64,000 nucleotides of DNA from Axinella damicornis (taxonomy: Eukaryota; Porifera; Demospongiae; Axinellida; Axinellidae), in assembly GCA_963931865.1 (NCBI GenBank), contig OZ007514.1, positions 5,868,646-5,932,645 of the forward strand, in the 5' to 3' direction. Positions 32,733 to 44,004 of the stretch are shown one piece after another. Positions within the stretch are counted from its first letter, which is position 1, and each line of letters opens with the position of its first letter. Under the pieces are notes generated by a model. The model had not been told where the DNA came from, searched no databases, and saw only the letters and a list, made by a program, of their open reading frames with translations. The translations under genes were made by a program, and so were the position numbers.

Positions 32733-33005
32733 CTCTGACATATTTAGTCGTGATCGAATCCGCCTCCTTGTGTAGTCCCGAGTTCTGTAGTGCCACAGCC
32801 ACGTCCCTCCAAGAGGGGGTGGGATGGTATTTCAGGTAGTAGTCCACCGCAGCCTCCATCCGCAGATGATCACTCTGGTAGAGTCGCTTGATACTTTCCA
32901 GCATATCAGTGTGTCCCATATCAAGCCTGCGACCTAACTCCACCCAGTGGTCCTCTAGTTCCTTCACCACCTCCATGAGCTTGTCAGTGGTGAGGGTTGG
33001 GTCAG
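32733..33005 (-). CDS. Death-domain exon C of Roc GTPase gene
   Basis: A 273-base exon (91 codons), acceptor ctcccag| and donor CAGAG|gtatgg, phase 1 at both ends. Translation: ADPTLTTDKLMEVVKEL, then DHWVELGRRLDMG, LRMEAAVDYYLKYHPTPSWRD and VALQNSGLHKEADSI. This matches the W..LG..L, central helix, PSW…VA.AL pattern of death domains. It is the last death domain before the GTPase exon. Closest relatives are 59,651-59,923 (copy II) and 9,768-10,037 (diverged). Binding partner unknown. Confidence 0.75.
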
Positions 33006-34670
33006 CTGGGAGGGGAGACAACATGGGGAAGATATAATGCATGTGTCCTAGCTACTCAACAAAGCCCTGCCATGGCTCTCCTGTCCCATAAACAAAGTCA
33101 GTTCATGAAGTGATCATGTTCACGTCCACAATACCAGTAGAAGCAACACAATGCATGGGTACCTATACAGTGACAGGTGGTTTGAGGGGGAACAGCAATT
33201 ACTGGTGACTCTGAATTGGTGACAGTCCGGCCAACTATGCATAGTCTAGCACTATAATGATGAATCTACACACTGGGCTGGTAATGGAAGACTTTTATTA
33301 ACTGCAACTGCAAGGGGGGTCCAATGTTTACCCTGACAGTATTGCCTTTGGGCATGAAACCCACAATGTTCAGTGACATCTGACAGTGGGAACACAACCA
33401 TGTGGTTGTCAATCTGCATGGCAATCTTAATGAGGTTGTTGTGGTAGATATGTAGCTACATGTACAGTGTACACTGTAGTACAGTAACCATACATGGTGC
33501 ACAACTACTACACCAGTAGGGCAGTGAGTACTGGTGGGCACCCATTAGAATGTAAGAGCACAGTCTACTAGGAATATGCATATGTACGGCAAGCAAGCAA
33601 GGCTTCATGCATATGCACATGTACGGAGTATTATGCCTCGAACATGTGAGCAAGCAAGGCTTCATGTAGTAGTCCCCTGTAGATTGGAAGAGTTTGCTGA
33701 TGGAAGCGAAGTAGTGCTTTCCGCAAAGTTCTGTGTAGGCCATGATCTCATAGAATTTGCACTCTGTTTTCTAATTCTTGCAAGGCTCTCACTGTGCCGC
33801 TATCATAGTATGGCCATTCAACTTGTCCGCAGTGTTGTCCATCACTAAACATAATTATGCAAACCAGGATGTACCATTGCACTGTGTTAACCTTAACCAG
33901 TAATTGCGTTCCTGAGTGTGACTAACTATTGACACATAATGTATGTTTAATACAAACGCTAGCTAAGATCACGGCCTACGTGGACAGATTAGTTACAGCA
34001 TAAAAACCATCTTAAATGTTCTGAATAATGAGTATCTTCTGAAAATTCATACTAACTCAGACATGTTTGGATTGTTTTGAGAGGAAAGTCATAAGAAATT
34101 CAGGGGGGTTAAGCCAATCTCTGTCAGAACTATTTCAGATGCCTATATTCCCATAGTGTTAGTTGCCTCACGCTAAGGTGCTCGGCAATAAGATGTTCAG
34201 TGCAATTAGGTCAATAGCACTACAGGAAAGCAAAGGATTTAGTGATGGTCTGTCATACTCCACCTCTTGAAGAAACGAGAGTGGAAATTGCCATTAGCTA
34301 TACCCACCTCAGTCTCACCCCATTCATAAAATGTAGGGATGGGATGGGACAGAGAATGGGTAATGGCATTTTAGTGAACTGGAATGACCACAACTAATTC
34401 AGCAACTTGTTTCTCGACTCCTGTATAGCTACTCTAAGGTCTGTCAGCAAGCATTTTTTTGTGAACTGCTAGTCAGTATCATTCTATCTGCATGTTTAGT
34501 TTGGGGTTTAATTTGTAGCTTCTTTGGTCATCATCCTGCTAATACATCACTACGGCTAAATTTCCTTGGCCATCCCCAAATATAGAGAATGCTACCAGTG
34601 AGTACTGGTGTGCATCCATTAGAATGCAAACACCACAGAACTCTTTGAGGTGGTAAAGAAATGCACATAC
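33006..34670. other. Intron between death domains C and B
   Basis: Collinear with 59,924-62,055 apart from the 60,329-60,985 insertion there. It contains a relative of the 47,229 hairpin (about 34,230-34,390, 'ggatttagtgatgg') and a dispersed repeat at about 34,440-34,610. No exon seen. Confidence 0.55.
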
Positions 34671-34940
34671 CTTTGGGTAAGTACTGCTTGGCCATCACTG
34701 CTGCTCTCTCCTCTCCACTCCTGTAAAGTGCAGTGGCAAGTCCCTCCCACGAGGCATGAGGAACATACTGGACCCAATACTCTCCCACTGCACGACTCTT
34801 CTCCCTTCCAGTGGATGACTGCTGCTGGATTTCAGCTAGCTTGTTCATGGGGACACCAAGACGAATCCCCACCCCAGCCCACTTTCCCACCTTGACCTCT
34901 CCCATCACCTCCATCACCTTCTCCACAGTGAGGGTGAGTT
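34671..34940 (-). CDS. Death-domain exon B of Roc GTPase gene
   Basis: A 270-base exon (90 codons), acceptor ctccctcag| and donor CCAAAG|gtatgt, phase 1 at both ends. The translation contains LTLTVEKVMEVMGEVKVGKW, IRLGVPMNKLAEI, AVGEYWVQYVPHASWEGLA, TALYRSGEERAAVMAKQYLP. Second death domain in transcript order. Copy II carries a close relative at 62,056-62,319 that is two codons shorter in the first helix. Confidence 0.75.
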
Positions 34941-37024
34941 CTGAGGGAGAGACACAAGCAGAAGGGGAAATGCCATTAGCGCTACCCATCTTAAGTACTA
35001 TACCATTCTTATTGGCTAATAGAGTGCTTGAACTGCAGTGCTGTAGGTGACTTTGTACAAATTAGTAACGGTTGGTGCAATGTCCACTTCACATATGCCC
35101 TGCAGTCAGATTTTAAAGTTTTGCTTTTGAATCACCAAGTCAAGACAGGTACGCGGTGTCTCTCATGATGGTACAGTGACAATGAACCTGAACCAGGAAC
35201 CTATACCTCTGGGCAGCAGGCTTGCTTCATACTAATATGGTTATGCAATGCATTATAGATGTTGCTGTTGCTGCAGGGGAGGAGGGGGTGGGGCATTCAC
35301 CTTGCATCGATCGGAGAGCTCAATGATAGCCATGTAGCTAGGTCACGTGATTGCAAAGGCTCCACATTCTCCATATATCATGAACAGAAAACTCCAGCCT
35401 CACTCACAGTTCCAGTCCATGACAAAACGGATGTTGTTCAGTGAGTATACGTAGTAGCTCAAGAACTGCTGTAGTTGATAAGCTACATGTATGCAGTGAA
35501 GATTTTAAGAGATCTCACGAAATCAGACTGTTTCTTTCTCCCATGTACTCTAAGGTACGTACATTTGCAAGAATTTGCAAGGTACGTAGTATCATTCTAT
35601 CTGTATGCTCGGTATGGGGTTTTGTACCCATTACTCATCATTATGGGTGAATTCGAAATTTCCTGGCCATCCCTAAATACAGAACTATGCTGCGTTCTCG
35701 TTCTCTGATATTAAGGTGGCATAGCAATGGTCAAGGATAGGCATACTATGCCTTCAAACACAATGTCATATTCCTTAAGCCTACTATATATTAATACTAA
35801 AATTTAGTGAGTTGGAAAAATTGTTAGATCTTGAATCCGCAAACAACACTGCTGGCATCAGTCATACATGACCCGTGCGTAAATTCGGATGAGCCTTTCG
35901 CTAGCTGACTATGAAGCAGCCTGGGAAAAGACTGGCTGTATAGTACGAGCTGGTGGATGTGCTCTGAGTCTATTCACAACTTGATAGTAACGAGCTGAGG
36001 TATCATTTTTGAGAAGGCTTACCAACTAGCCTACCAGCAGTGCAGTCGCCACTTGAGAATCGGTATTACAACAGTTGCTACTACCGTATTAGCTCTGGTG
36101 GTTGAAGGTACTGCCTTGTGCATTATGTACATGCCAGTACTACAGCTTATCAATATAATACTAGGACAATGCAGGGCATTGTGGGGCTCGCCTGAAGCGC
36201 AGTATACGGTCATAGGCTGGCCGTGTGGCACAGCATAAAACTTGAGGGAAGTTGGGGGTGGGGCCTGAATGTTCAGAGCAAGGGCGCTGCATGCACTGCA
36301 GCACACTACCTTGAGCCTCTGGTTGATGAACAGCGTGCAGTTTCAAGGTAGTGCAGTTTCAAGTTCGTAGCTCATCCTCCGCTCAGTCTGCAGTTTCAAG
36401 TTTGTAGACCACGTTGAACCTATTCTCGTTCATGGCGGTCTGCAGTTTTTATGTTTGTAGTACGTAGCTAGACTATGATGAACCCATTTGTTCACACAGT
36501 TTCAAGTTCGTAGTATGTAGTTTTCATCTCGTAGCGTTACCGGTGCAAACGTAGCTGGCTCCACCACCGTCATGCAAATCATGCTGGTCGTCCATCACGC
36601 TGGCACACAGCGCCATATTATGATTTTCCACCTGTATATACGGTCATGTGCTAAACAGCTACCGTACCTCACAGACAAACGGACATCCTGAGAACATGAC
36701 TACGTGGGGCTTGCTCAGGCTCGCCCAATTATTCCATGATACCCCAAAGGATGAGGCGTGCCAATATCTAATTTATTGCATGCGCCTGATTGGATGTTGC
36801 TTCGTGATGTGAGTTGTTAAGTGACGATGTCATAGCTGTGCCATATGCCAGATATCGGCACACCTGATCCTTTGGGGTAACATAATGTAGTAGACGAAGT
36901 GGGAGTAGAGTAGAATAATCCTTACAATGTGTGGTCATGTACACGGTCATATTGGGTATGTTTTTGTCTAATGTCAGGCAGGACTCACACACTGTGGGTA
37001 CACTGATTGAGTGTCATGACATAC
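34941..37024. other. Intron between death domains B and A
   Basis: Up to about 35,960 it is collinear with 62,320-63,320. The rest is unique: it includes repeated 'cagtttcaagttcgtag' segments (about 36,335-36,530). No exon recognised. Confidence 0.5.
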
Positions 37025-37300
37025 CTGGGACAGGTTCAGCATGGTGGCGTATGTTGTTAGCAATTTTCGTCTCTTCTGCACCATCTAATGCAAAAATGAT
37101 CCTCCTCCAAGATGGTTTCTTGTCTATCCCATCACCCTGCATCCAGCACTCAATCACAGCACAAAGACGGTCGTCATGAGATTGGTATAGCAGTTCTATG
37201 TCGTCCAGTTTGGGGTAGAACACGTGAAGCCCCTCCGCTAGTGCCCGGTAATTCACTCCCTGCACAGCAGTCAGGACAGTGTCCACTGTGAGGGGTGGAG
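37025..37300 (-). CDS. Death-domain exon A, most upstream exon found
   Basis: A 276-base exon (92 codons), acceptor ccacttcag| and donor CCCAG|gtatgt, phase 1 at both ends. Contains APPLTVDTVLTAVQGVNYRA, FYPKLDDIELLYQSHDD, VIECWMQGDG, KPSWRRIIFALDGAEE. The helical pattern L…(YPKLDDIE), a W-containing helix, PSWRR..FAL is typical of death domains. Because its acceptor is phase 1, at least one further 5' exon must supply the start codon; I could not find it to the right. A truncated copy is at 44,291-44,453. Confidence 0.75.
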
Positions 37301-38658
37301 CTGAAGTGGAGAGGGAGGGGGAACATACACGTACCTCAATAGATGATAGGTAGTAAGTACAATTACAGTGTACATAATCAGTGGTGATAAGGGCATATTG
37401 AGCTGTTCAAGGTGGTGTGAGAGCCTGTAGCTCACAGTGTACCTGGAAACTTTGCAGCTAGTGTGATATCAGTGGAGGTTGGAAACTAGTAGAGTAAAAT
37501 ACCGATTGTCGGACACCATTGATCACTGGACTTTGACCAAACCATGCTTGATTCAAACTGAAAAGTATTCAAGTTCACCCCAGAGCGGGTTAGTTGCGTA
37601 AAATGAGACAACCTGTATGCAGTAGTAGTAGTCTGGCATGATCACGCCAGTTGTCCCTTTATTGAATGTCCAAAAATGTGGGTCTGCCAAAACTTGAGAG
37701 TAGAAGAGCCACCTACGCTACATGGGCTCCCAGTTCCCAAGGAGGTGTGCTGTGATCATCCTACCTTTTGTGCAGCAGATGCATAAGTGTCCGAAGTTGG
37801 AGGCCAAGTGCCGACGAACGAAGTTTTGGAGGCCAACATATTCGAAGCCATAACACCAAAACTACCACGTAGGTCTACGAAAATGTGGTTTACAATTAAA
37901 GCTCATGGATGGCAGTCTCAATGCATTGTGTTGGTTTACCCTGGTTGGTGAAAATCTTGAAGTAGTACCGTATAGCGGGTGTGGGTGGAAATTTTCGTGA
38001 AATGCATCATCAGAATTAGTTTACACGGTTCTAATTTTCGTGGCATGCACCTTCGCATTATCGTCGTGGATGACGTAACATGAAAATTTAGTACATGTGG
38101 TTGAAATTTGATGGCCGAAGTTTCAACGACATTTTGAGGGCGACTGTCTGTACCTGTAAGCTGGCGCTCTCCTTAACTTTAGATAGCAGCCTGTTTAGGA
38201 ACAACAAACAGTTACAGCATCCTCCAAGAAACAGAAGACACACGTGATTCTAATGGCCCCTTTGCTTCTGACCCTAACTCGACTAATGGCGTACTTTTCT
38301 GGGTGTTGATGTTTTGTTCCCCTCGATTGGATACACTAGTGTACACGTACTAGGCTTCCAGTAAATTGGATTCATGGGAATACTGCCTTTAAAATTGGAC
38401 ATACAATTATTGTAAACACAGTATTAGTTGTCCATGATAGCAGTTTCTGATACATCATCACGAAGCATTAATTGCTACCTTGTGATATGTACTGATAATT
38501 ACTAGCTTCCAACCTCCTCTGGTTTGGGACCAGCTGGCTATTTTATGGGGACACTCATTCTGGGACCTTCCTTTCACTCCCCCTGTTAGAGGGAGAGAGA
38601 GAAAGGAGGGCCTGGTAAATGGGCGGTGACAACAAGACCCTCCCTTCAGGTTTTCCGA
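37301..38658. other. No supported gene
   Basis: 37,301-37,640 recurs, diverged, at 44,454-44,790. 38,140-38,345 recurs at 63,770-64,000. Around 37,970-38,130 is a GTATAGCGGGTG-type motif followed by AT-rich 'ttttcgtg' repeats that looks like a dispersed repeat. No exon identified. Confidence 0.5.
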
Positions 38659-39033
38659 TAGTCTCGGAACCAGACCCTTCGCATAGGACGGAGGAAGGGT
38701 GTGGGCACCATCTTACATTTGAGTTGTCCCCAGGTCAGAATGTTGACCTAACAAATCAGAAGCGTTGATTGCGATTGACGTCAAGGAATGATTTTTCTCC
38801 AGGCTTTCAGTGTCGCCAGCGACTAGACACGGCCAATTGCTGTGCTGTACCGCGTTACCCGCGAGTATCTGACAAACGTCAAGGAGAGCAACGAGCAGGT
38901 CGACTGTGATCGTACGTGTGGTATCGCAGCTGCTCACTAATTAACATAATTACATTCGGTGAGGAGAACTCGAATGTAGGCACGGGCCCAGACCCTTCCT
39001 CCTTCCCATGCGAAGGGTCTGGTTCCAAGACTA
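38659..39033. mobile_element. TAGTCTCGG-type element, 9-bp duplication
   Basis: Ends TAGTCTCGGAACCAGACCC and inverse. Flanked by the exact repeat GTTTTCCGA (38,650-38,658 and 39,034-39,042). Non-coding interior of about 300 bases. Confidence 0.85.
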
Positions 39034-39639
39034 GTTTTCCGACAGGGCGTACACGTGGAATTGGTGCCCTGGAGCTTAATTCCACAGGTACTAGTTCTGT
39101 CATGACCACACATGTGCAGGCATCCGTGAGGACGACTTTGCTCTTTGGGCAGTCTCGCGGGCCAGCCCACTGCGAGAGTCTGGCAGCTGCAGTCCCGCCC
39201 TAGTCTCGTGTAGCCAGAGTTTGGCTACAAGAGACTAGGGGCGGGACTGCATGACAGGCTCACTTCATGGATCAAGAAATAGACAACTCTCCTACTAACC
39301 TGTGGTCGTTTTCTCGGCCATTGTGCGCGTTCGGGGTCAGGGACTACATGGACGAGCAGGGGAGTGCGTCCTCCCGTGCGAAGGATCTGTTTCCGCAAAC
39401 TGATGGTAGGGCGACACACCCCAAACTTTGCAGCCTCGTTCCCATGCTGTGAGCTCAGCCTGGAACCGGAGCACGGGAACGGGGATGGAACGCAGGAAAT
39501 TAGTGAACTTTGCCCTTTTCACGCCGCGGCGACTATGCATGGACCCGGGTACCATGGATATATGGACCATATGTGATGTAGTCTCTGGTTCCGAGACTAT
39601 ATGTGATGGTGTTCTCTGGCTATGGTGAGACCTGTAAAA
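39034..39639. other. Block duplicated at 45,150-45,660, with palindrome
   Basis: About 39,045-39,640 is similar to about 45,150-45,650. At 39,187-39,252 lies a nearly perfect palindrome (arms TGCAGTCCCGCCCTAGTCTC) that could form a cruciform or be a TAGTCTCG element in a palindromic target. No gene. Confidence 0.55.
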
Positions 39640-39819
39640 GGGTAAATGCAACTTGCATGTCTTCTTATGGTGGCAGTGCTCATGACTGATGGCTAGATTC
39701 TCAGCATGAGTCATGATCCAACAAATGGTGGTCGTGCTGTGGTGTGTTACCCACATGAGATGTTTGGTTAAAGATTTGTTTCTATTTTGATACCATAGTG
39801 TTCTTTCTGACATCTTCAG

Positions 39820-39939
39820 GCATCTATGCTGTTGTGATGCTGAAAGATGGTGAGAGTGACAGTGGTGAGGAGACAGCTCAGAGTCTGAAGCAGTTATTGA
39901 AAGAAGATTGGCTCCTTTGCTGTCCCTCAGCTTGTTATG
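39820..39939 (+). pseudogene. Acetyl-CoA-synthetase-like exon, copy 2 (one-base shift)
   Basis: Acceptor catcttcag| and donor ATG|gtatgt are intact and the exon reads IYAVVMLKDGESDSGEETAQ then SLKQLL. One extra A in 'ttgaaagaagattgg' shifts the frame. In the other phase the rest reads IGSFAVPQLVM, as expected for the ACSS C-terminal domain. A near-intact relic. Confidence 0.6.
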
Positions 39940-40788
39940 GTATGTGTGATGTACCTATATTTATCTCGTGTTGCATGGGCAGTACCGGTAGTCACTGCAA
40001 AACACACTACAGCAACCAAGGGCATGTATTTCCTTTGATGTTTGATACACTAGGACCAGGGCATATGTTCCCGTAATTCTCGTAAGCACTATGGGTCTAT
40101 CCGAGTTACGGAGCATTTGGTTACTATCAGTTTGCGTCACAGTTTGCGTGGCCAGACCCAACCTCGGAAACCAGAATCTAACAGAGTTGTCTTCTTACAG
40201 CTCACTTCAGTTCCATTGTGTTTATGGGAATACTTGGATTTTCTCTTCGATTTCCTTCTGCGTTTAAACAACACTAACATTGAAGTAACACCCTTCTTGG
40301 CATTTCCAGCGTTGGAATCGTCTGCTTTTCAAAATCACTCGCTGTGTGATGCCATCCATCATGGATAATAGAGCCAAAGCACCTACGAGTATCGCACAAG
40401 TGACTTGGATAAACTACTATATTCAGCCAGCATGTACTGAACGGAAGTCAGACTAAGCGGTTACCAAGTATGACACAGCGGTTACCAACCGTCCCGGGCA
40501 GTCCGGTCCCCCATCCTTGTCCCGTACGAATCTTGCCAGAATAACGTTAGGTCTGTTGTCATTCCTAGTCTGGTTACAGTCTGGGAACTTATATAGCGAA
40601 AGACCATGTGTATTATACATGTACAAGCTGGCTGAGTTGAGCGGATATTGCTGTCTGAGGCAAAGAAGGGAGTGCCACTCTGATGCCTTGTGGATCGATG
40701 AGATCTTGGTGTGTGGTTGAAGTTTGCTGCTTGTGGTGTCACCATGTGTTTTGCCGTGGGGTGGCGAGGGATTAGTATAGTTTTACAC

Positions 40789-40834
40789 TAGCCTCATTCC
40801 CAGGCCTGCCGTCTCGGGCCTGGGAATGACGCTA
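40789..40834. mobile_element. Minimal TAGCCTC-type element
   Basis: TAGCCTCATTCCCAGGCC and an imperfect inverse with about ten bases between. Sister copies at 18,395 and 48,960 read 'agttttacaccaa' without it. Flanks GTTTTACAC and GCTTTTCAC look like a decayed 9-base duplication. Confidence 0.65.
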
Positions 40835-41198
40835 AGCTTTTCACCAAATGTCCCTGAAGTTATTTTCAAGTGTGCAACCTTATGCTGCCCTGTGTGTTTA
40901 TCCGTACGACCACTGCCATAGGCAGAGGAATATTGTGTATAGAGCTCCACCCACTTAAAATTCCAGAACTGGAATTGCATGAAGACTCACTATTTCAGGT
41001 CATTGGACACCCCCTCTCAGTAGCTTAAAATTGAAAATTGGAATGGTGATGCATTGGGCGGACATGAGCGAGCCCACATTTCGCTCATCAGCATTCCGTA
41101 ATTTGATTCGAATTGTACTCTACAGCTCATCAATCCATATAAAATGGTGTTGCTGGAGCCTTGCTTTGTGTTTGAGCGTTGCTTTCTCTGTACTGTAG

Positions 41199-41307
41199 AA
41201 GATCCAGCCGAGGTTGGAGGAGGACTTTGCTACCATCCAGACACTCTCATCGGACTCGAGGTTGATCCACCCTGACCTCCCACCCAGCGTGTTTGGAGGG
41301 ACCGAAG
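41199..41307 (+). pseudogene. Exon C of unit Y, copy 2 (open frame)
   Basis: 109 bases between acceptor tactgtag| and donor CGAAG|gtgagc; fully open. It reads KIQPRLEEDFATIQTLSSDS then RLIHPDLPPSVFGG. Same length and frame as 51,674-51,782, so this exon was constrained for a time. I do not recognise the protein. It is placed among damaged exons, hence listed as pseudogenic. Confidence 0.45.
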
Positions 41308-41683
41308 GTGAGCCCAGTGCCGAGATGCTAACTGCTGCTGTTGTTTTCAGTGATGTGTGTGAATAGCCCAAGGGTATCATACATGTACGCAGCACAGACA
41401 CAGACTGTAGCTGGTTGTCACACATGTGCGTGTACATGTACTAAACATTTGTCCGTTCATAGTTTAGATGAGGACACTATTTGTTGATCTGTTTATGGCT
41501 CAGCGGGTGTTATGCAGCTGACTAGACAGCATTTCAGGCTGGTATCGGGCCAAGCAAGCCTAACCGGCCACAGCAAGTGACTCTAGTGAGCTGAACAAGA
41601 GCTGTACAGAAGGCACACGCCGAATAGCTTTTAAGGATGATGGGATGCATGTACAGCCCATGTGAGCCAGTGCCCCCACCCTC

Positions 41684-41780
41684 ACTCCCAGCCTCCCCAG
41701 CCTCATTCCCAGCCTCCCCCAGCCTCATTCCCAGCCTCCCCCCAGCCTCATTCCCAGCCTCCCCTCAGCCTCATTCAGTA
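41684..41780 (+). repeat. CCTCATTCCCAG minisatellite, short allele
   Basis: About four units of the array seen at 19,686-20,024, directly followed in both copies by 'attcagtaaacgtttgtcctc'. Confidence 0.85.
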
Positions 41781-42056
41781 AACGTTTGTCCTCAGTGTGG
41801 GCACATTGTCTTAATTACTGAAAATTAGTCCATGCACCTAGTGCCTATGACGTGCAGTATAATTATGCTAAGCTCTTTGCTGCTGTGCTTCGCTTGGTGC
41901 AAAGGTCTAGTATGTGGGTCAATAAAGCAGAGCGGACGAGTCAACAACTTCAGTTAGAACTGTCCATTTTCTTTTCACTAGGTGAGTACTGTACATGCCC
42001 CAGTTTCATTTTGGGAAGTTGTCCCTAGTAATCTGTAGTACTCTCTGGTAACCTCC

Positions 42057-42417
42057 TAGCCTCGTTCCCAGGCCTGTGTACCACTTTCGGTTGCACAAAA
42101 GAACACGGAGGGCTTGGTTTGTTTCCTCATGTGCGTGACGTCAAGGGTAGAAAGGTAGTAGAAAGGACGTGATTGAACGTGGGCAAACTGGGGCTCAGAA
42201 CAGCAAGAAGAGCTAAGGTGCGAGGTAACTTACCACACGTATCTAGCTAGCAGGGGTGACTGTCATATACACATAGCATTGAATGTGTAGTTGGTTGAAC
42301 AATACTTGAAACTTCGCTTTATCGTTCTGAAGAAGTTTTATCAATTACGTCATGCTCATGTGAGGAAACATACCAGGCCGGCTCTCCCCACTTTTACGTA
42401 CTGGCAACGAGGCTATA
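42057..42417. mobile_element. TAGCCTCG-type element with 9-bp duplication and two empty sites
   Basis: Ends TAGCCTCGTTCCCAGGCC and (imperfect) inverse. Flanked by GTAACCTCC (42,048-42,056 and 42,418-42,426). Unit Y copies 1 (near 20,312) and 3 (near 52,417) have a single 'ggtaacctccag', so the insertion occurred after duplication. It contains an internal inverted motif but no transposase. Confidence 0.9.
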
Positions 42418-42426
42418 GTAACCTCC

Positions 42427-42615
42427 AACATTCCCTAAGTCTAGTATTCCCTGTACATCATTTGTAGTAATCTCTAGTACTGTCTAGTAATCTCTAGTAA
42501 TCTCTAGTAATTTCTAGTAATCTTCAGTAATCTATAGTAATCTCTAGTAATCTTCAGTAATCTATAGTAATCTCTAGTAATCTCTAGTAATCTCTAATAC
42601 TCTCTGGTTAATAAT
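42427..42615 (+). repeat. AGTAATCTCT tandem repeat, copy 2
   Basis: Same irregular array as 20,284-20,500, here with extra 'agtaatcttcagtaatctat' units. Confidence 0.85.
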
Positions 42616-43237
42616 CTTTTCCATGAGTATTCACTTATGTGTTTTGTGTTATGTGTGATAGGCTTGATCATCTTGGGACAACTGGAAAAGCAGGCAACAG
42701 GAAACAGGACAGGAGTGGGAACGATAAGGGTGGAGCTTGGTTTCTACCTACTTGTGAAAATAGCTGCTCTTGTATTACCCTTGGGGCTAAATCATTCTAA
42801 TTAAAGGTTGGTGAAGGTGCTTTCCCAACAAATGCACAAATACGTGTGGCATCTATAAGAGACAGTGGATAGCCAGAGCCACCTTCGTTGATGCTCATCA
42901 AATATGGACGTGACCTTTGACCTCTCAGAAATCGAGCAGACAATGCCTCAACAGGCTAGAAAGCAACTTGAGACAGAGCTGGAGACAACCCCTTTTAGCT
43001 TTGGTGACGTTTGCTGTCTGTATACAGCTGTTTCGGTCAGTCAAGTCCCGAGTCCAGGTTTTATTGTGACCCCAAAATGAGCCACGCTTAGGATTGTGTC
43101 GTTCCTGCTCCCAGCCTCCCACCCCTTTTTGCCATTCCCGGCTTTTCCAGTTGCCCCTCATCTTGTGCACATCATGTGCTTACTAGTGCTCATCATGTGC
43201 CCATCATGTGCCCATCATGTGCTCATCTTGTGCACAG

Positions 43238-43356
43238 GGGGTGCTTATCTGAGTGTGGTGAAGCAAGGGAGGAGGAGGATCCTGAGGAGGAAGAGGAGGA
43301 GGAGGGTCAGGAGGAGGAGGAGGTAGATATTGAGGGAGATGTCCCCATCACCATGC
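43238..43356 (+). pseudogene. Exon D of unit Y, acidic, longest copy
   Basis: Acceptor gtgcacag| and donor CATGC|gtaagt. One frame reads as a Glu-rich run (EEEDPEEEEEEEG…) ending in VDIEGDVPITM. This is the form expected for an acidic linker. Copies 1 and 3 lost part of the run; copy 3 also lost the donor (gtaagt to ggaagt). Exon E is missing downstream in this copy. Protein unknown. Confidence 0.4.
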
Positions 43357-43839
43357 GTAAGTACGACCCGGAGCACATGCATGCGGTTCAGTATACAATA
43401 TACTGTGTAGTGAACTTCACAGTAGTTTGTGTTTCTGCTCACACTGTTCTCCTTTTACCTTGCGATTCTTTCCCTTACATGCCCAGAGCACAATATAACA
43501 GTCGGCCATCGGCCATATTCCGGGCGAAGCGCTGATATGGCCGCCCACTGACTGTTCTGCGCTGACAAATTGGCCGGTCAATTGAACACGCAGTGGGAAG
43601 CCACACAGTGAACATAGCGTGAGCCTACTTTACGTATTCATAGTTCTGATTATGTATTCACAGTTCGGGTAAGTATATTACACTCCTGGTATAGGAAATA
43701 AAGTGCCGCGTAATGTAATTAATGTAAATAATCAAACCTCATAGCTCGCAGGAAAGGTCTACAGAGATTCTGACTACACCGTCGTGATGGCTATCATGCA
43801 GTTAGACAAACGTATAATAATTATTGTGCTGAAACTCAC

Positions 43840-43885
43840 CTTGGTGGTGGAGATACAAGCGCTTATGTCTCGCAGTGGCCGCCAT
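43840..43885 (-). CDS. Candidate first coding exon 1 (15 codons)
   Basis: Minus strand: ATGGCGGCC start at 43,885, reading MAATARHKRLYLHHQ, then donor CAAG|gtgagt at 43,840/43,839 (phase 1). The start sits in the YY1-like motif GCCGCCAT (plus strand), common at animal promoters and start codons. An ETS motif lies 20 bases upstream. Downstream exons were not identified; the phase-1 donor would be compatible with the phase-1 death-domain exon A at 37,025-37,300, 6.5 kb downstream on the same strand. That link is speculation. Confidence 0.35.
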
Positions 43886-43904
43886 TGCTCGAGCGCTCTC
43901 TCCG

Positions 43905-43912
43905 ACTTCCGG
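43905..43912 (-). promoter_or_regulatory. ETS-type motif CCGGAAGT
   Basis: Perfect CCGGAAGT on the minus strand, 20 bases upstream of the ATGGCGGCC at 43,885. ETS plus YY1-like motif is a usual pair in TATA-less animal promoters. Supports a minus-strand start here. Confidence 0.45.
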
Positions 43913-44004
43913 TGGCAGTACCGTTCTTAGCAAAGGCACACGAAGATTCTGACCACATGGCCGTGATCGCTGTCGTTCACTGACGCTTACATGCCAAAAC
44001 TCAC

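Larger units (their letters stand above)
39640..43485. repeat. Segmental-duplication unit Y, copy 2 (partial)
   Basis: Collinear with 16,830-21,100, but lacks the HIRAN-like part (between about 40,980 and 41,110 another sequence is present) and ends at 43,485, before exon E. It is followed by the unique promoter-like segment 43,486-44,290. Confidence 0.75.
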
